Source: Naasia lichenicola
GTDB lineage: Bacteria > Actinomycetota > Actinomycetes > Actinomycetales > Microbacteriaceae
Reading direction: 5' to 3'
DNA length: 64,000 nucleotides
Assembly (NCBI RefSeq): GCF_004801885.1
Contig: NZ_SSSM01000003.1
Location: forward strand, 124,001 to 188,000
Both the position numbers and the translations under genes were made by a program. Shown here piece by piece: positions 25,512-33,911 of this stretch; the first letter of the stretch is position 1; each line of letters opens with the position of its first letter. A model generated the notes under the pieces. That model saw nothing but the letters and a program-made list of their open reading frames with translations, had not been told where the DNA came from and did no database searches.

Positions 25512-25556
25512 CGGCTCGGCTCGGCTCGGCTCGGCTCGGCTCGGCTCGGCTCGGCT
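25512..25556. repeat. Nine-copy CGGCT pentanucleotide tandem repeat
   Basis: Nine uninterrupted CGGCT units end 37 bp before the start of the arabinofuranosidase gene, inside its probable promoter or leader. Such tracts can change length by slipped-strand replication. Confidence 0.9.
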
Positions 25557-25593
25557 CGCTATCTTTCTGACAGGCCACACCGGACGGAGCTGA

Positions 25594-27108
25594 ATGCACC
25601 ACGCACGACTCACCATCGACCCCACCCGAGTGCGATCGACGCTCGATCGCCGATTGTTCGGCGGCTTCGTCGAGCACCTCGGGCGCCACATCCACACCGG
25701 GATCTTCGAACCCGGACATCCGACGGCCGATGATCGGGGCTTCCGGCGCGACGTCGTCGACCTGGTCCGCGAGCTCGGCGTCACCACCATCCGCTACCCC
25801 GGCGGCAACTTCGTCTCGGGGTTCCGCTGGGAGGACAGCGTGGGTCCACAGGACGAGCGTCCCCGCCGATTGGACCTCGCCTGGCACTCCACGGAAACCA
25901 ACGAGGTCGGGCTGCACGAGTTCGCCGACTGGCTGGAGCTGGTCGGCAGCGACATGATGCTCGCGGTGAACCTCGGGACGCGGGGCACACTCGAAGCGCT
26001 CGATCTCATGGAGTACACGCGGGTGCCGGGTGGCACGGCGACCTCTGACCGTCGGATCGCGAACGGCCGAACGGCACCCTTCGATGTCGGCATGTGGTGC
26101 CTCGGCAACGAGATGGACGGGCCGTGGCAGCTCGGACATCGGAACGCCGAGGACTACGGCAAGATCGCCGCGATGACCGCGCGGGCGATGCGGCAGGTGG
26201 AGCCCGAGGCGGAGCTGGTGGTCTGCGGATCCTCCGGCGCGCAGATGCCCACCTTCGGGGAGTGGGAGCGGACCGTGCTGCGGCACACGTACGACCTCGT
26301 CGACTTCATCTCCTGCCACGCCTACTACGAGGAGCGGGCCGGAGACCTGGCGACCTTCCTCGCCTCGCCCGTCGACATGGATCGCTTCATCGAAACGGTG
26401 AGCGGCATCGCCGACGAGGTCGGCCGTGAGATCGGCAGCGAGAAGACGATGCTGATCTCGTTCGACGAGTGGAACGTCTGGTACCAGGAGCGCTTCCGCG
26501 ACGTGAACACCATCACAGGGGCCGGCAACTGGCCGGTCGCGCCGAGACTGCTCGAGGACGTCTACTCGGTGGCGGACGCCGTGGTCGTCGGCGGCCTGCT
26601 CATCTCGCTGCTGCGCCATTCGGACCGGGTCCGGTCCGCCTCGCTCGCTCAGCTCGTCAACGTCATCGCCCCGATCATGACGACCCCCGGCGGCGATTCC
26701 TGGCGCCAGACGACCTTCCTCCCGTTCGCCACGACATCGCGCCTGGCGCATGGAACGGTGCTCGACCTCGAGGTGGACAGCGACCAGGTGACGACGGCCG
26801 GCTACGGCGACATCCCCGCAGTGGACGCGGCATGCACCGCCGACGGGGATCGAGCCTCGGTCTTCGTCGTGAACAGATCGGCGACTGAGGGTGCGCGCTT
26901 CGAGCTGGTGCTCAGCGCGTTCGGAGGCCGGGTGGTGGGGGCCAGCGTCCTGTCCGACGCGGACGTCTATGCCGTGAACACCGAGGCCGACCCGCTTCGG
27001 GTCACCCTCCAGGAGCTGGCGCCGGTCGAGACCGCCGACGGTGTCGCGGTCTTCGAGCTGCCGGCGGCGTCGTGGGCGGCGATCGAGATCGAGCGCTCCC
27101 CCGCCTGA
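25594..27108 (+). CDS. Alpha-N-arabinofuranosidase, GH51
   Basis: 504 aa, the usual length for intracellular GH51 enzymes. Typical early motif FGGFVEHLGRHIHTGIFEPG is followed by TTIRYPGGNFVSGFRWEDSV. The acid/base glutamate is in CLGNEMDGPWQ and the nucleophile glutamate in ISFDEWNVWY. A C-terminal beta-sandwich follows. It removes terminal L-arabinofuranose from arabino-oligosaccharides or arabinosylated glycosides. No signal peptide is present, so it acts on imported oligomers. It appears to be transcribed alone, behind a CGGCT repeat, and ends at a strong hairpin. Confidence 0.95.
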   Translation: MHHARLTIDPTRVRSTLDRRLFGGFVEHLGRHIHTGIFEPGHPTADDRGFRRDVVDLVRELGVTTIRYPGGNFVSGFRWEDSVGPQDERPRRLDLAWHSTETNEVGLHEFADWLELVGSDMMLAVNLGTRGTLEALDLMEYTRVPGGTATSDRRIANGRTAPFDVGMWCLGNEMDGPWQLGHRNAEDYGKIAAMTARAMRQVEPEAELVVCGSSGAQMPTFGEWERTVLRHTYDLVDFISCHAYYEERAGDLATFLASPVDMDRFIETVSGIADEVGREIGSEKTMLISFDEWNVWYQERFRDVNTITGAGNWPVAPRLLEDVYSVADAVVVGGLLISLLRHSDRVRSASLAQLVNVIAPIMTTPGGDSWRQTTFLPFATTSRLAHGTVLDLEVDSDQVTTAGYGDIPAVDAACTADGDRASVFVVNRSATEGARFELVLSAFGGRVVGASVLSDADVYAVNTEADPLRVTLQELAPVETADGVAVFELPAASWAAIEIERSPA

Positions 27109-27112
27109 ACGG

Positions 27113-27146
27113 GATGCCGCACGACGCTCACGCGTCGTGCGGCATC
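27113..27146. terminator. Strong stem-loop after the arabinofuranosidase gene
   Basis: Perfect 14-bp arms GATGCCGCACGACG and its complement (27113-27126, 27133-27146) with a six-base loop, starting five bases after the stop codon and lying between convergent genes. No long T-run follows; it probably works as a bidirectional terminator. Confidence 0.7.
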
Positions 27147-27156
27147 TGGTCGTCCG

Positions 27157-27462
27157 CTAGCTGTCTGATCCGGGGCGCGAAGGCGGTGATCGGACCCTCC
27201 CCTGCGTGCCGTCGGACTCTTCCGTGGCGGCATGCCTGCCCGCGAGCCGGCTCGCCCACCGGCTTCGGCCGTGTCCGACGGGCGGGTTCACGCCCGCAGC
27301 GGTGACTCGGGCGGGCGAGTCGTCCGCGGCCGAGCCGCCAGGGGCCGGGTCGGCCGGGTCGGCCATCGAGGCGACGATCCGGCGGAACTCGGCTTCGACC
27401 CAGCTCCGGTCGTCGAGCAGGACCTCGAGCAGGTCCTCGTCGACCTCAACACTCATCGACAT
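27157..27462 (-). CDS. Small hypothetical protein downstream of hsp20
   Basis: 101 aa, unrecognised. The ATG at 27462 has GAGGA about six bases upstream, and the gene starts 14 bp after the Hsp20 stop, so it is probably co-transcribed. The first 35 residues (VDEDLLEVLLDDRSWVEAEF) form an acidic helix that could be a structured domain; the rest is rich in proline, glycine, serine and arginine and likely disordered. No cysteines or metal motifs. It could be a helper of the small heat-shock protein, but nothing proves this. Confidence 0.55.
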   Translation of the reverse strand: MSMSVEVDEDLLEVLLDDRSWVEAEFRRIVASMADPADPAPGGSAADDSPARVTAAGVNPPVGHGRSRWASRLAGRHAATEESDGTQGRVRSPPSRPGSDS

Positions 27463-27476
27463 GGCGCGTCCTCAGA

Positions 27477-27914
27477 TCATGACTGCAGGATCTTGGTGTC
27501 GGCCCCCTCCTGCTTGTCGCGGCTGAGGATGTTGATCTTCCGCGGCTTGGCCTTCTCGGCGACCGGAATGCGCAGGCTGAGCACGCCTGCGGTGTAGTCC
27601 GCTTCGACGCGCTCCGTGTCCAGCGCGTCACCGAGGACGAGCTGGCGGCTGAACAGACCCCAGGGGCGCTCGGTGGCGACGGCGTTCGCGGCGTCGGGCA
27701 TGCGACTGACCCGCTCGGCTCGGATGGTCAGGATGTTGCGCTCCACATCGATGTCGAGCCTGTCGGGATCGATGCCCGGAAGGTCGAGCTCGACGACGAA
27801 GTCGTCGCCGTCGCGCCAGGCGTCGAGGGGCATGCTCGTCGGTCGTGCCAGTGTGCCGAAGACCTGCTGAGTGAGCCGGTCGAGGTCGCGGAACGGGTCG
27901 TGCTGCATCAGCAT
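27477..27914 (-). CDS. Hsp20/alpha-crystallin-family small heat-shock protein
   Basis: 145 aa. The alpha-crystallin domain spans about residues 28-125, with [20 protein letters not shown], the [11 protein letters not shown] strand and the late [20 protein letters not shown] containing the usual G-L pair. The C-terminal KILQS provides a short hydrophobic anchor. The ATG at 27914 has GGAGGAG eight bases upstream. Such proteins are ATP-independent holdases for unfolding proteins in the cytoplasm. It is divergent from a MerR/HspR-like regulator, with overlapping inverted repeats in the gap. Confidence 0.94.
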   Translation of the reverse strand: MLMQHDPFRDLDRLTQQVFGTLARPTSMPLDAWRDGDDFVVELDLPGIDPDRLDIDVERNILTIRAERVSRMPDAANAVATERPWGLFSRQLVLGDALDTERVEADYTAGVLSLRIPVAEKAKPRKINILSRDKQEGADTKILQS

Positions 27915-27936
27915 TTCTGGAACTCCTCCATTTCAC

Positions 27937-27972
27937 TTGAGAGTCTCAATCGACCTGATCTGTGTCGATTGA
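27937..27972. promoter_or_regulatory. Overlapping inverted repeats between hsp20 and the HspR-like gene
   Basis: TTGAGAGTCTCAA (27937-27949, 6-bp arms) overlaps a second repeat with perfect 9-bp arms TCAATCGAC (27946-27954) and GTCGATTGA (27964-27972). They resemble in position, and partly in sequence (TTGAG...CTCAA), the HspR-associated inverted repeats that repress heat-shock genes. Confidence 0.68.
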
Positions 27973-28038
27973 CATAGATTTTATAACTCCACTGCGGCAG
28001 ACTTCGCCAGGGGATCCCGCAATTTTCTCGGAGGACGG

Positions 28039-28353
28039 ATGACACAGCGCAACGAGGACGACAAGGGCGTCTACGGCATCGCCGTCGCAGCCGAGATGGC
28101 CGGCATCGGCGAGCAGGCCCTGCGGCTCTACGAGCGCCGGGGACTGCTGACTCCGGACCGCACAGCCGGTGGCACGCGACGCTACAGCGTCGACGACGTG
28201 ACGATCCTGCGTCGAGTGGCGCAGCTGCTCGGCGAGGGCCTCAACCTGGCAGGCGCGCGACGGGTCCTCGAGCTGGAGGAGGACAACCGCCGGCTCGAGG
28301 CGAAGATCACCCGGCTGATGCGCCGCGAGGTCCGGGGGCCCGATAGGAGCTGA
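28039..28353 (+). CDS. MerR-family regulator, HspR-like
   Basis: 104 aa. The MerR helix-turn-helix is visible in GIAVAAEMAGIGEQALRLYE followed by RRGLLTPDRTAGGTRRYSVD. A short coiled-coil (about residues 80-100, EEDNRRLEAKITRLMRR) would form the dimer. No effector domain or metal cysteines are present, as in HspR. GGAGG precedes the ATG. Its divergent arrangement with hsp20 and the repeats between them argue that it represses hsp20 and itself until heat stress. Its 3' end overlaps the convergent NAD-binding protein gene by 47 bp. Confidence 0.88.
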   Translation: MTQRNEDDKGVYGIAVAAEMAGIGEQALRLYERRGLLTPDRTAGGTRRYSVDDVTILRRVAQLLGEGLNLAGARRVLELEEDNRRLEAKITRLMRREVRGPDRS

Positions 28354-28996
28354 CGTCGCAGGTGTGCACGGCATCCGCGTCCATCACCGTCCGCAGGTTG
28401 TAGGCCGCGCAGTCCTGGAAGGTTGCGATGCTGATCGCCTTCTGCGATCGACGCAGCACCCCCTTCGACGGCCCGTCGGAGCCGATGCCGGCACGGTGGA
28501 CCATCCACTCGATGTCGGCGGCGTCCTCGGTCAGATACCGCATGACCGCCTCGTTGTCCCGGTGCTGACCGTCGTAGCCGCGAGCGACCGTCGATCGGAC
28601 CAGCCGCAGCACCGGAGACAGCGCCCGGTCGGGCGGCGCGCTCAGTCCGCCCGCCTGATAGAGGAACCGCGAGACACCCTGCCTGCGCATCGCAGGGACC
28701 AGTTGGCGGACGAACCCGTCGTTGATCCTGCGCTCCCGCTGCGCTTCCGCATCGCCCAGCATCGACACGACGAAGTCCACTCCGCCGAGGAGCGCATCCA
28801 GGTCGGGGTGCTCGGTGATGGAGCCCCTGATCACCTCGAGGTCGGCATGCGCGAACGCGAACTTGTCGGGATTGCGGGCGAGGGCTCGCACGCGATGTCC
28901 CTGCCCGAGAGCCTGCCGCACGAAGTGCTGGCCGGTCTGTCCGGTGCCGCCGAACACCAGGAACGTCTTCTGTGGCGCTCCATCGGGTGCAGCCAT
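28307..28996 (-). CDS. NAD(P)-binding NmrA-like/atypical SDR protein
   Basis: 229 aa from the ATG at 28996 (GGACGAG upstream). The Rossmann glycine motif is VFGGTGQTGQHFVRQAL, followed by RVRALARNPDKFAF, which fits NADPH-type atypical short-chain dehydrogenases such as NmrA and SDR_a5. The YxxxK pair of classical SDRs is not obvious; a YQAGG segment follows strand five. Members act as NAD(P)H sensors or isoflavone/quinone-type reductases. The first 22 residues of the longer frame lack a ribosome site. It overlaps the HspR-like gene tail to tail. The function is not determined. Confidence 0.83.
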   Translation of the reverse strand: MAAPDGAPQKTFLVFGGTGQTGQHFVRQALGQGHRVRALARNPDKFAFAHADLEVIRGSITEHPDLDALLGGVDFVVSMLGDAEAQRERRINDGFVRQLVPAMRRQGVSRFLYQAGGLSAPPDRALSPVLRLVRSTVARGYDGQHRDNEAVMRYLTEDAADIEWMVHRAGIGSDGPSKGVLRRSQKAISIATFQDCAAYNLRTVMDADAVHTCDVSSYRAPGPRGASAG

Positions 28997-29336
28997 GATC
29001 TCGTCCTGTCCACACGGAGGTCCGGGAAATCGCGGCGGCTCCACGGCGGTTCCGCTCCGCACTCACGCTAGGCGCTATTCGCACGGGATCCGGCTGCCTC
29101 GGGGAGTTGGATACCCTCGAAGCGAAGGACTGTCGGGGATCAAGCGCCTCGACGTCGGAGAGAACGGCTCACGAGACTCGCGCAGCAGCGAGCGGGCACG
29201 CTCACGTGAGACGGATCGCGTGCGGGCGCCGACTGGGTCGAAAGACGAAAGAGACCACGTGTCGGACATCAACCCTCGGGGACCCGAGGCAGAGCACGCC
29301 CCCCAGTCGACGACCGCGAGCGGGAGGGCTGCGTCG

Positions 29337-30164
29337 GTGCGCGACTCCCCCTCGGCCGAGATCTCGCGATCCTGGCTGCTCGTCGCCGCCACCCGCCCCG
29401 AGACCTTCGACAGCGCCGCCTCATCGCGGGCGGATCAGATCATCCTCGACATCGAAGACGCCGTCGATCCCCGCCTCAAGCAGGCCGCTCGCGACGACGT
29501 CGTCAACTGGTTGAACGGCGGCGGCCAGGGCTGGGTGCGGATCAATGACCGTGCCAGCGACTTCTGGTCCGACGACGTCGATGCCCTCGTCGGCCTGCCC
29601 GGTCTGCAGGGCGTCATGCTCGCCAAGACCGAGGAACCCGCTCACGTCACCGAGACCTTCGACCGGCTCCGGGGCGCGAAGCCCGTCATCGCCCTCGTCG
29701 AGTCCGCGCTCGGCATCGAGGACGCGGCGCACATCGCCCGCGCTCGCGGCGCGTACCGGCTGGCCTTCGGCAGCGGCGACTACCGCCGCGACACCGGCGC
29801 GAGTGCCGACGACATGGCCATGGCCTATCCGCGCTCCCGCCTCGTGATTGCCAGCCGCGTCGGCAACCTGCCCGGCCCCATCGACGGCCCCACCGTGGGC
29901 ACCAGCCACCCCGTGCTGCGCGAGCAGGGCGGGATCGCAGTCGCCCTCGGCATGACGGGCAAGCTCTGCCTCGATGTCGACCAGCTGCCGATCATCAACG
30001 AGGTCATCTCGCCGACCCGCTCCGATGTGGCGTGGGCACGCGACTTCCTCGACGACTTCGAGGCGCGCGGCCGGATCATCCGCGACGGCTCCGACCTGCC
30101 CCGGCTCGGACGTGCGCAGAAGATCGACAAGCTGGCCCGGGCGTTCGGGGTCGAGCCCGCCTGA
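29337..30164 (+). CDS. HpcH/HpaI aldolase - citrate lyase beta (CitE)-like protein
   Basis: 275 aa from the GTG at 29337, preceded by GGGAGGG; a GTG at 29259 would add 26 residues and is the alternative. The TIM barrel shows family landmarks: SRADQIILDIEDAVDP with the acidic metal-binding residues, WVRIND, KPVIALVESALGIEDA and LAFGSGDYRRDTG. CitE-like proteins cleave or form C-C bonds in CoA esters such as citramalyl- or malyl-CoA. No alpha or gamma citrate-lyase subunits are nearby, so it is a stand-alone lyase of unknown substrate. It is followed by a large perfect hairpin. Confidence 0.86.
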   Translation: MRDSPSAEISRSWLLVAATRPETFDSAASSRADQIILDIEDAVDPRLKQAARDDVVNWLNGGGQGWVRINDRASDFWSDDVDALVGLPGLQGVMLAKTEEPAHVTETFDRLRGAKPVIALVESALGIEDAAHIARARGAYRLAFGSGDYRRDTGASADDMAMAYPRSRLVIASRVGNLPGPIDGPTVGTSHPVLREQGGIAVALGMTGKLCLDVDQLPIINEVISPTRSDVAWARDFLDDFEARGRIIRDGSDLPRLGRAQKIDKLARAFGVEPA

Positions 30165-30202
30165 TCCACGGCTGACGCCTGCCGCCCCCGCCCCGGCACT
30201 CG

Positions 30203-30263
30203 ATCGAGATGCCACTTTCCGTCCCTACGACCGCCGTATAGGGACGGAAAGTGGCATCTCGAT
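30203..30263. repeat. Perfect hairpin with 25-bp arms
   Basis: Arms at 30203-30227 and 30239-30263 are exact complements with an 11-base loop. It lies between the CitE-like stop and the PadR gene. It has no T-run. It could be a terminator, a miniature palindromic element or an RNA structure. Confidence 0.85.
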
Positions 30264-30334
30264 TCATTTGCGGCGGTGCTCTGGTGCGGAGCTATTCGTA
30301 GGCGTATATTCGTGCACGAGTGAGAGGAGCCGAG

Positions 30335-30964
30335 GTGCCGGATCGCCCCGTATCGAACCTGCTCGGTCTCGCGGTGCTCGGCGTGCTCGCGCAGCGCCCG
30401 ATGCATCGCTACGAGATCGCGACAACCATCCGCGAGCAGGGCAAGGACGACGACATGCCCATCAAGTGGGGCTCGCTCTACACGGTCGTCAGCTCGCTCG
30501 AGCGTCACGGCTTCGTCGAAGCGACGGGCGTGGACCGGGATGGCGCCCGCCCGGAGCGCACCACCTACCGGATCACTCCTTCAGGGCTGCGGGAGATGGC
30601 GGATTGGACGAGGGAGCTGCTCGCCGGACCCGACACCGACCGATCCCGCTTCGCTATAGGGCTGTCGATGCTCGGAGCGATAGGCCCCGACGAGGCCCAG
30701 ACCCTGCTGCGCCTGCGGGCCGATCGGGTGCGATCCCGACTAGCCCAGCTGGAGCGCGACCTCGCGGGATGGTCTGAGACCGTGCCTCGGCTGTTCCTGC
30801 TCGAGGACGACTACACACTCGCCGTCATGCGCGCCGAGGTCGCCTGGCTGCAGGGCATCACGGCCGACTTCGAGGCGGGCGTGTTCCCAGGAGTCGCCGA
30901 GTGGCGCACCCATCACGAGTCGACGACGCCCATCGCTGAGGAGGCACTCGACGGCGACCACTGA
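30335..30964 (+). CDS. PadR-family transcriptional regulator
   Basis: 209 aa from the GTG at 30335, with GAGGAG about six bases upstream; an in-frame GTG at 30320 lies upstream of that ribosome site. The PadR winged helix is clear: LGLAVLGVLAQRPMHRYEIA, WGSLYTVVSSLERHGFVEAT and a wing with RPERTTYRITPSG. The C-terminal half is the helical dimer domain of the Vir_act_alpha_C type. Located just before a FAD-dependent monooxygenase gene in the same direction (232 bp gap), it probably controls that gene in response to a phenolic or drug-like ligand (inference). Confidence 0.9.
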   Translation: MPDRPVSNLLGLAVLGVLAQRPMHRYEIATTIREQGKDDDMPIKWGSLYTVVSSLERHGFVEATGVDRDGARPERTTYRITPSGLREMADWTRELLAGPDTDRSRFAIGLSMLGAIGPDEAQTLLRLRADRVRSRLAQLERDLAGWSETVPRLFLLEDDYTLAVMRAEVAWLQGITADFEAGVFPGVAEWRTHHESTTPIAEEALDGDH

Positions 30965-31196
30965 CGACGTCGGCTGAGACCTCCAGCCGCAGACATGCGT
31001 CTGAGTGGGAACGGCCCCGGGGGCGCGGCAACGCCGCCCGGGACCCCACTCGAACGAAGCCCCGGAGGGCTGATCCCGTTGCGAGGTGGCAACCGAACGC
31101 TAGTCGGGATCTCCTTCCGGTCCAAACATCGACGTCGAACATCGACAGTCGGACATCGACCGTCCCGCGGCACCGCCGTGGGATCGAAGGAGAACC

Positions 31197-32420
31197 ATGC
31201 CCAGCATCAGCTCAGCCCTCGTGATCGGCGGCGGCATCGCCGGCCCCGTCACCGCGACCGCCCTCCGTCTCGCCGGCGTCGACGCCCACGTCGTCGAGGC
31301 CTATCCCGACGCCGACAGCGGGGCAGGCGGCAGCCTCGCCCTCGCCGCCAACGGCCAGACCGCCCTCGATGTGCTCGGCCTCGGCGACGCGGTCCGCGCG
31401 ATCGGCATCCCGATCGCGCATTCGCGGATGACCGTTGGCACCAAGGATCTCGGCGCCCTGCCCTCGATCGCGGGTGTCGAGCCGATGCGCATGGTCCGCC
31501 GCGGGCAGCTCCAGCGGGTGCTCCACGACGGCGCCGTGCGCGCCGGTGCGACCTACTCCTACGGCCGACGACTTGTCCGCGTCGAAGGGGCCGCAAGCGG
31601 CGTCACCGCCATCTTCGACGACGGCGGGACCGAGAGCGCGGACGTGATCATCGGCGCCGATGGAGCCCGCTCCACCATCCGCAGCATCATCGATCCCGCT
31701 GCGCCGGGCCCGCACTACACCGGCCTGCTCAGCTTCGAGGGTCGCGCGGACGCCGGCCTTTCGGGTGCCCGCGTGCCCGGTGCTGAGGCCGACTTCGACG
31801 GGATGACCTTCGCCTTCGGGTCGCGGGCCTACTACCTCTACTGGCCGGAGCCCGACGACACGATCGTGTGGGGCGCGAATCTCCCCTCGAAGGCCTACCT
31901 CTCGCTGACCGACGCCCGGAAGACGCCGAATGAGGAGTGGCTGCGGATCCTACGCGCCACATACGCCGGCGATCGGCCGGGAGAACGGCTCGTCGAGTCC
32001 ACGACCGTCGAGGGTCTGGATGCGACCGGCGCAATCCACATCATGCCGAGCGTGCCGAACTGGCATCGCGATCGGCTCGTGCTCGTCGGGGACGCGGTCC
32101 ACGCGCCCTCCAACAGCACGGGACAGGGCGCGTCCCTCGCCATCGAGAGCGCGATCGAGCTGGCCCGTGCGCTGCGCGACGCACCGGATCCGACGAGCGC
32201 CTTCGCGGCGTATGAGCGAGCACGCCGTCCTCGAGTGGAAGCGATCACGCGACGCGGCGCCCGGGTCAACTCCACGAAGAATCCCGGGCCGATGGCCCAG
32301 CGCATGATGGGCGTCGTGATGCCGCTGATGATGCGGTTCATGGACTTCGAGAAGACGATGGGCCCCGAGCAGCGCTTCCGGATCGACTGGGAGCAGCCGT
32401 TCCCGCTCGGATCCCGCTGA
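31197..32420 (+). CDS. FAD-dependent monooxygenase (aromatic hydroxylase type)
   Basis: 407 aa. FAD-binding motif near the N-terminus is VIGGGIAGPVTATALRLAGV. The DG motif ADVIIGADGARSTIRSII and the second FAD motif RLVLVGDAVHAPSNSTGQGA complete the group A flavoprotein monooxygenase pattern. GAAGGAG precedes the ATG. These enzymes hydroxylate aromatic or polyketide substrates using NAD(P)H and O2. The upstream PadR gene is its likely regulator. Three ACATCGAC-like short repeats sit in the leader. The true substrate is not visible. Confidence 0.92.
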   Translation: MPSISSALVIGGGIAGPVTATALRLAGVDAHVVEAYPDADSGAGGSLALAANGQTALDVLGLGDAVRAIGIPIAHSRMTVGTKDLGALPSIAGVEPMRMVRRGQLQRVLHDGAVRAGATYSYGRRLVRVEGAASGVTAIFDDGGTESADVIIGADGARSTIRSIIDPAAPGPHYTGLLSFEGRADAGLSGARVPGAEADFDGMTFAFGSRAYYLYWPEPDDTIVWGANLPSKAYLSLTDARKTPNEEWLRILRATYAGDRPGERLVESTTVEGLDATGAIHIMPSVPNWHRDRLVLVGDAVHAPSNSTGQGASLAIESAIELARALRDAPDPTSAFAAYERARRPRVEAITRRGARVNSTKNPGPMAQRMMGVVMPLMMRFMDFEKTMGPEQRFRIDWEQPFPLGSR

Positions 32421-32467
32421 CGAGGCGGTTCAGCCGATGCGGACTGATGACGACGGCGAGGGGAAGA

Positions 32468-33007
32468 TCACGTCGTGCGGGGGTGAATAGCGCAGAGGCG
32501 AGGCGAGGCGATGACGATCACGACCGCCGCGACGGCGAGCGCCGTTCCTATGGTCAGAGCCCGCACCATGACAGGCGCCGTCGCCGGTCCGAGCCGGCGA
32601 CGGATCATGACCAGCAGGCCGAATCCGAGCATGCCGCCCGCGGTGTTCACGATGACGTCGGTGGTGTCGAAGCTGCCGATCGACAGCAGGTGCTGGGTGA
32701 CTTCGAGGATCAGGCTCGATGCGCTGAGGATGATCGCCGCCGGCCAGACCTTCGAACCGAGCGCCCCGGGAAGGAGCAGACCCAGGTAGGCGCCGAATGG
32801 CACGAAGAGCGCAAGATTGACGAGCAGTTCGAGAGGAGTGCTCGCTCCGTCGTCCTCCGTGGACACGAAGGGGACGAGCTTGAGAGGACGGGGCAGTCCA
32901 GCAGCCGCTCCGATGTACGGCGGCTCGAGCTTCCAGAGGATGATCCAGGCGAGCAGCAGCAGGTAGGTCACGAAGAGCACGGTCAGCAGCGGACGCGGAT
33001 CCGCCAT
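32468..33007 (-). CDS. VanZ-family membrane protein
   Basis: 179 aa from the ATG at 33007; longer frames start up to 33115 but lack ribosome sites, so the start is uncertain. Four to five hydrophobic helices are visible: LLTVLFVTYLLLLAWIILWK, NLALFVPFGAYLGLLLPGAL, the polar-flanked AAIILSASSLILEVTQHLLS with its conserved E-x-x-Q, and two at the C-terminus. The pattern N-x-x-x-F-x-P-x-G plus SxxxExxQ is typical of VanZ-like proteins. VanZ gives low-level teicoplanin resistance in enterococci; actinobacterial homologues are mostly uncharacterised. Confidence 0.82.
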   Translation of the reverse strand: MADPRPLLTVLFVTYLLLLAWIILWKLEPPYIGAAAGLPRPLKLVPFVSTEDDGASTPLELLVNLALFVPFGAYLGLLLPGALGSKVWPAAIILSASSLILEVTQHLLSIGSFDTTDVIVNTAGGMLGFGLLVMIRRRLGPATAPVMVRALTIGTALAVAAVVIVIASPRLCAIHPRTT

Positions 33008-33152
33008 TCGGGTGCTCGTGAGCGGCGGACCGGAACGCGGGATGGACACGTCGTCATCGTCGGCCAGCACTGCCCGACCCACAACCGACACGCCACGCCG
33101 TTCGGCTCGGGTCATCCTCGCGGTGGACCGATTCCCATCGGAAGTCGTACGG

Positions 33153-33812
33153 TCAGCCGGCGAATGCCGAGCTCGGCAGATCGCGCTCGCCGTCGACGAC
33201 GGCCTTCACGATGCGCTCGGCGACGGCGTCCGGCGACAGCCCCGCGCGGAGACGAGGCGCACTGCCCGCGATGGGATGCGTCGACAGCTCGGTCTCGATG
33301 TGGCCGGGGCGGGCGTCGAGCAGGCGGACGCCCGCGCGGCGAAGCTCGCGCGACGCCGCGGAGACGAATGCGGCGAGGGCGGCCTTCGAGGCGGAGTACG
33401 CCGCCATCCCGGCGGTGGGCGACTCGGCGACGACTCCGCTGAGCGTCACGACGAAGGGCGATCGTCCCTCGGCCGACGAGGCCTTCAGCAGCGCTGAGGC
33501 GGCCCGGATCAATCGGATCGGGCCCGCGGCGTTGACCGCGAAGAGCTCGTCGACCGTCTCATCGGACACCTCATCCGCCGCGCCGAACGCGACCACTCCC
33601 GCGGTGATCACCAGCCCGTCGAGCCGACCGTGCTCGCGTTCGACGACGCCGACGAGGGACGTCGGCATCGCGCCGTCGCGCAGATCCCATCCGGACGCGC
33701 GGCTCGCCGTGATCACCGTCGCGCCCGCGGCAGAGAGAAGGGCCGTGATCCTCGACCCGAGACCGCCGGACGCTCCGACGACCAGGACGACGGCACCACT
33801 GAGATCGGTCAT
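33153..33812 (-). CDS. Short-chain dehydrogenase/reductase
   Basis: 219 aa. Cofactor motif VVGASGGLGSRITALL, with GITAG-type ITAGVVAFG, catalytic serine in VVTLSGVV and the YSASK pair. The PGHIETELSTHP segment is the usual post-active-site loop. Classical SDR fold, cytoplasmic, NAD(P)H dependent; substrate unknown. It is single and divergent from the Nudix gene with 99 bp between, and is short compared with the common 250 aa because the C-terminus stops after the last helix. Confidence 0.9.
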   Translation of the reverse strand: MTDLSGAVVLVVGASGGLGSRITALLSAAGATVITASRASGWDLRDGAMPTSLVGVVEREHGRLDGLVITAGVVAFGAADEVSDETVDELFAVNAAGPIRLIRAASALLKASSAEGRSPFVVTLSGVVAESPTAGMAAYSASKAALAAFVSAASRELRRAGVRLLDARPGHIETELSTHPIAGSAPRLRAGLSPDAVAERIVKAVVDGERDLPSSAFAG

Positions 33813-33911
33813 GGCGAAAGGCTAGGGCGCTCGACCTGGATGCGGCCCTGAGCGAGGGCGGATGCGATCCTGGTTCGGTTCGAGCGTCGCCCGCCGTCGA
33901 GAGGAGCAGCA

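Noticed and set aside
31000-31060. GC-rich imperfect hairpins between PadR and the FAD monooxygenase
   Set aside because: Stems are imperfect and expected by chance in such GC-rich sequence; no consistent structure was evident.
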